Part shown: positions 6,769-6,956 of the stretch, in pieces
Numbering within the stretch: position 1 is the stretch's first letter
Layout: every line of letters begins with the position of its first letter
Source: CAZAGT01 sp964484515
GTDB lineage: Bacteria; Desulfobacterota; DSM-4660; Desulfatiglandales; HGW-15
Direction of reading: 5' to 3'
Assembly: GCA_964484515.1 (NCBI GenBank)
Contig: CAZAGT010000280.1
Coordinates: 1-6,956, forward strand
DNA: 6,956 bases
The notes under the pieces: model-generated
Told to the model about the DNA's origin: nothing
The model's input: the letters and a program-made list of their open reading frames with translations, nothing else
Database searches by the model: none
Program-made: the position numbers and the translations under genes

Positions 6769-6779
6769 GGTGGACAAGG
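6752..6779. promoter_or_regulatory. Dyad centred on the -35 box, possible operator
   Basis: CCTTGTC (6752-6758) and GACAAGG (6773-6779) are perfect 7-bp inverted half-sites with a 14-bp spacer. Their centre (6765.5) coincides with the centre of the proposed -35 hexamer. Half-sites spaced about two helical turns centre-to-centre (21 bp) suit a dimeric DNA-binding protein on one face of the helix. Repression by such a protein is inference. Confidence 0.3.
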
Positions 6780-6910
6780 GGGAGGAAGACGTTTCAGGTC
6801 CTTCCCTTTTTTCGACTCCTTTACCCGGGCATATCGTTGTGGTAGAGATGGGAGCAAGTTCTAGGCGTAGCGGAAGAAACGTCGTGTTCAAGAGCTAAAA
6901 TAGGGTTCAT

Positions 6911-6924
6911 CCGGCAAATGCCGG
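6911..6924. repeat. Short GC-rich inverted repeat
   Basis: CCGGCAAATGCCGG is a perfect inverted repeat (6-bp arms with a 2-base centre, or a 5-bp stem with a 4-base loop). No T tract follows on the plus strand. On the minus strand a TATTTT occurs, but about nine bases beyond the arm. It lies in the non-coding stretch 6769-6956, in which I see no gene, tRNA or other clear signal. It could be part of a weak terminator of a unit beyond the edge, or chance. Confidence 0.35.
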
Positions 6925-6956
6925 GGTGTCCTTGTGTAAGAAATAGAGTCGAAGCT

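Noticed and set aside
6531..6845. 104-codon plus-strand frame running out of the mlaE 5' end into the upstream region
   Set aside because: Most of it is antisense to the STAS domain and it crosses the proposed promoter; no ribosome site and no family-like pattern.
6841..6956. Possible tRNA or small RNA near the right edge
   Set aside because: I looked for a cloverleaf, a T-arm GTTCRA motif and an acceptor stem on both strands and found none; only the short repeat at 6911-6924 stands out.

Overview
The window comes from a diderm (Gram-negative-type) bacterium. It carries a lipid ABC transporter of the Mla/MCE class and a secreted lipoprotein, both tied to an outer membrane. The DNA is moderately GC-rich, genes are tightly packed, and overlaps and TGA/TAG stops are normal. 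The gene content would suit a deltaproteobacterium-like or NC10-like lineage, but that is inference and no phylum can be fixed from the sequence alone.

Left part, plus strand (1-2837): a 5'-truncated ADP/NDP-forming acyl(acetyl)-CoA synthetase is followed 69 bp later by a 356-residue protein. That protein has a BioD-like P-loop domain plus a DRTGG domain, i.e. the N-terminal half of a large phosphotransacetylase without its catalytic domain. The pair looks like a small acetyl-CoA/acetate metabolism operon in which the second gene probably has a sensory or regulatory role.

Middle (2838-3037): a 200-bp gap between convergent units. It holds a reading frame, interrupted by stops, that looks like the remnant of a small one-helix membrane protein, and a short hairpin that may terminate transcription from one or both sides.

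Right part, minus strand (6721 down to 3038): a four-gene operon in the order STAS-MlaE permease, MlaF ATPase, MlaD-like MCE protein, PqiC-like auxiliary lipoprotein. Gene junctions are a 6-bp gap, an 8-bp overlap and a 4-bp overlap, so the genes are almost certainly co-transcribed and translationally coupled. MlaE and MlaF form the inner-membrane ABC core, the STAS domain replaces a separate MlaB, MlaD forms the periplasmic lipid-binding ring with a long helical tail, and the lipoprotein probably provides the outer-membrane contact. No mlaC or mlaA is seen. A good sigma70-type promoter (TTGAGA, 17-bp spacer, TATAAA) lies just upstream of the permease, with a 7+7 bp dyad centred on its -35 box.

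No rRNA, tRNA, CRISPR array, insertion sequence or phage gene was found. Most of the window is ordinary housekeeping content. The points most worth a second look are the interrupted small frame, the orphan phosphotransacetylase regulatory half, and the compact Mla variant with its promoter dyad.
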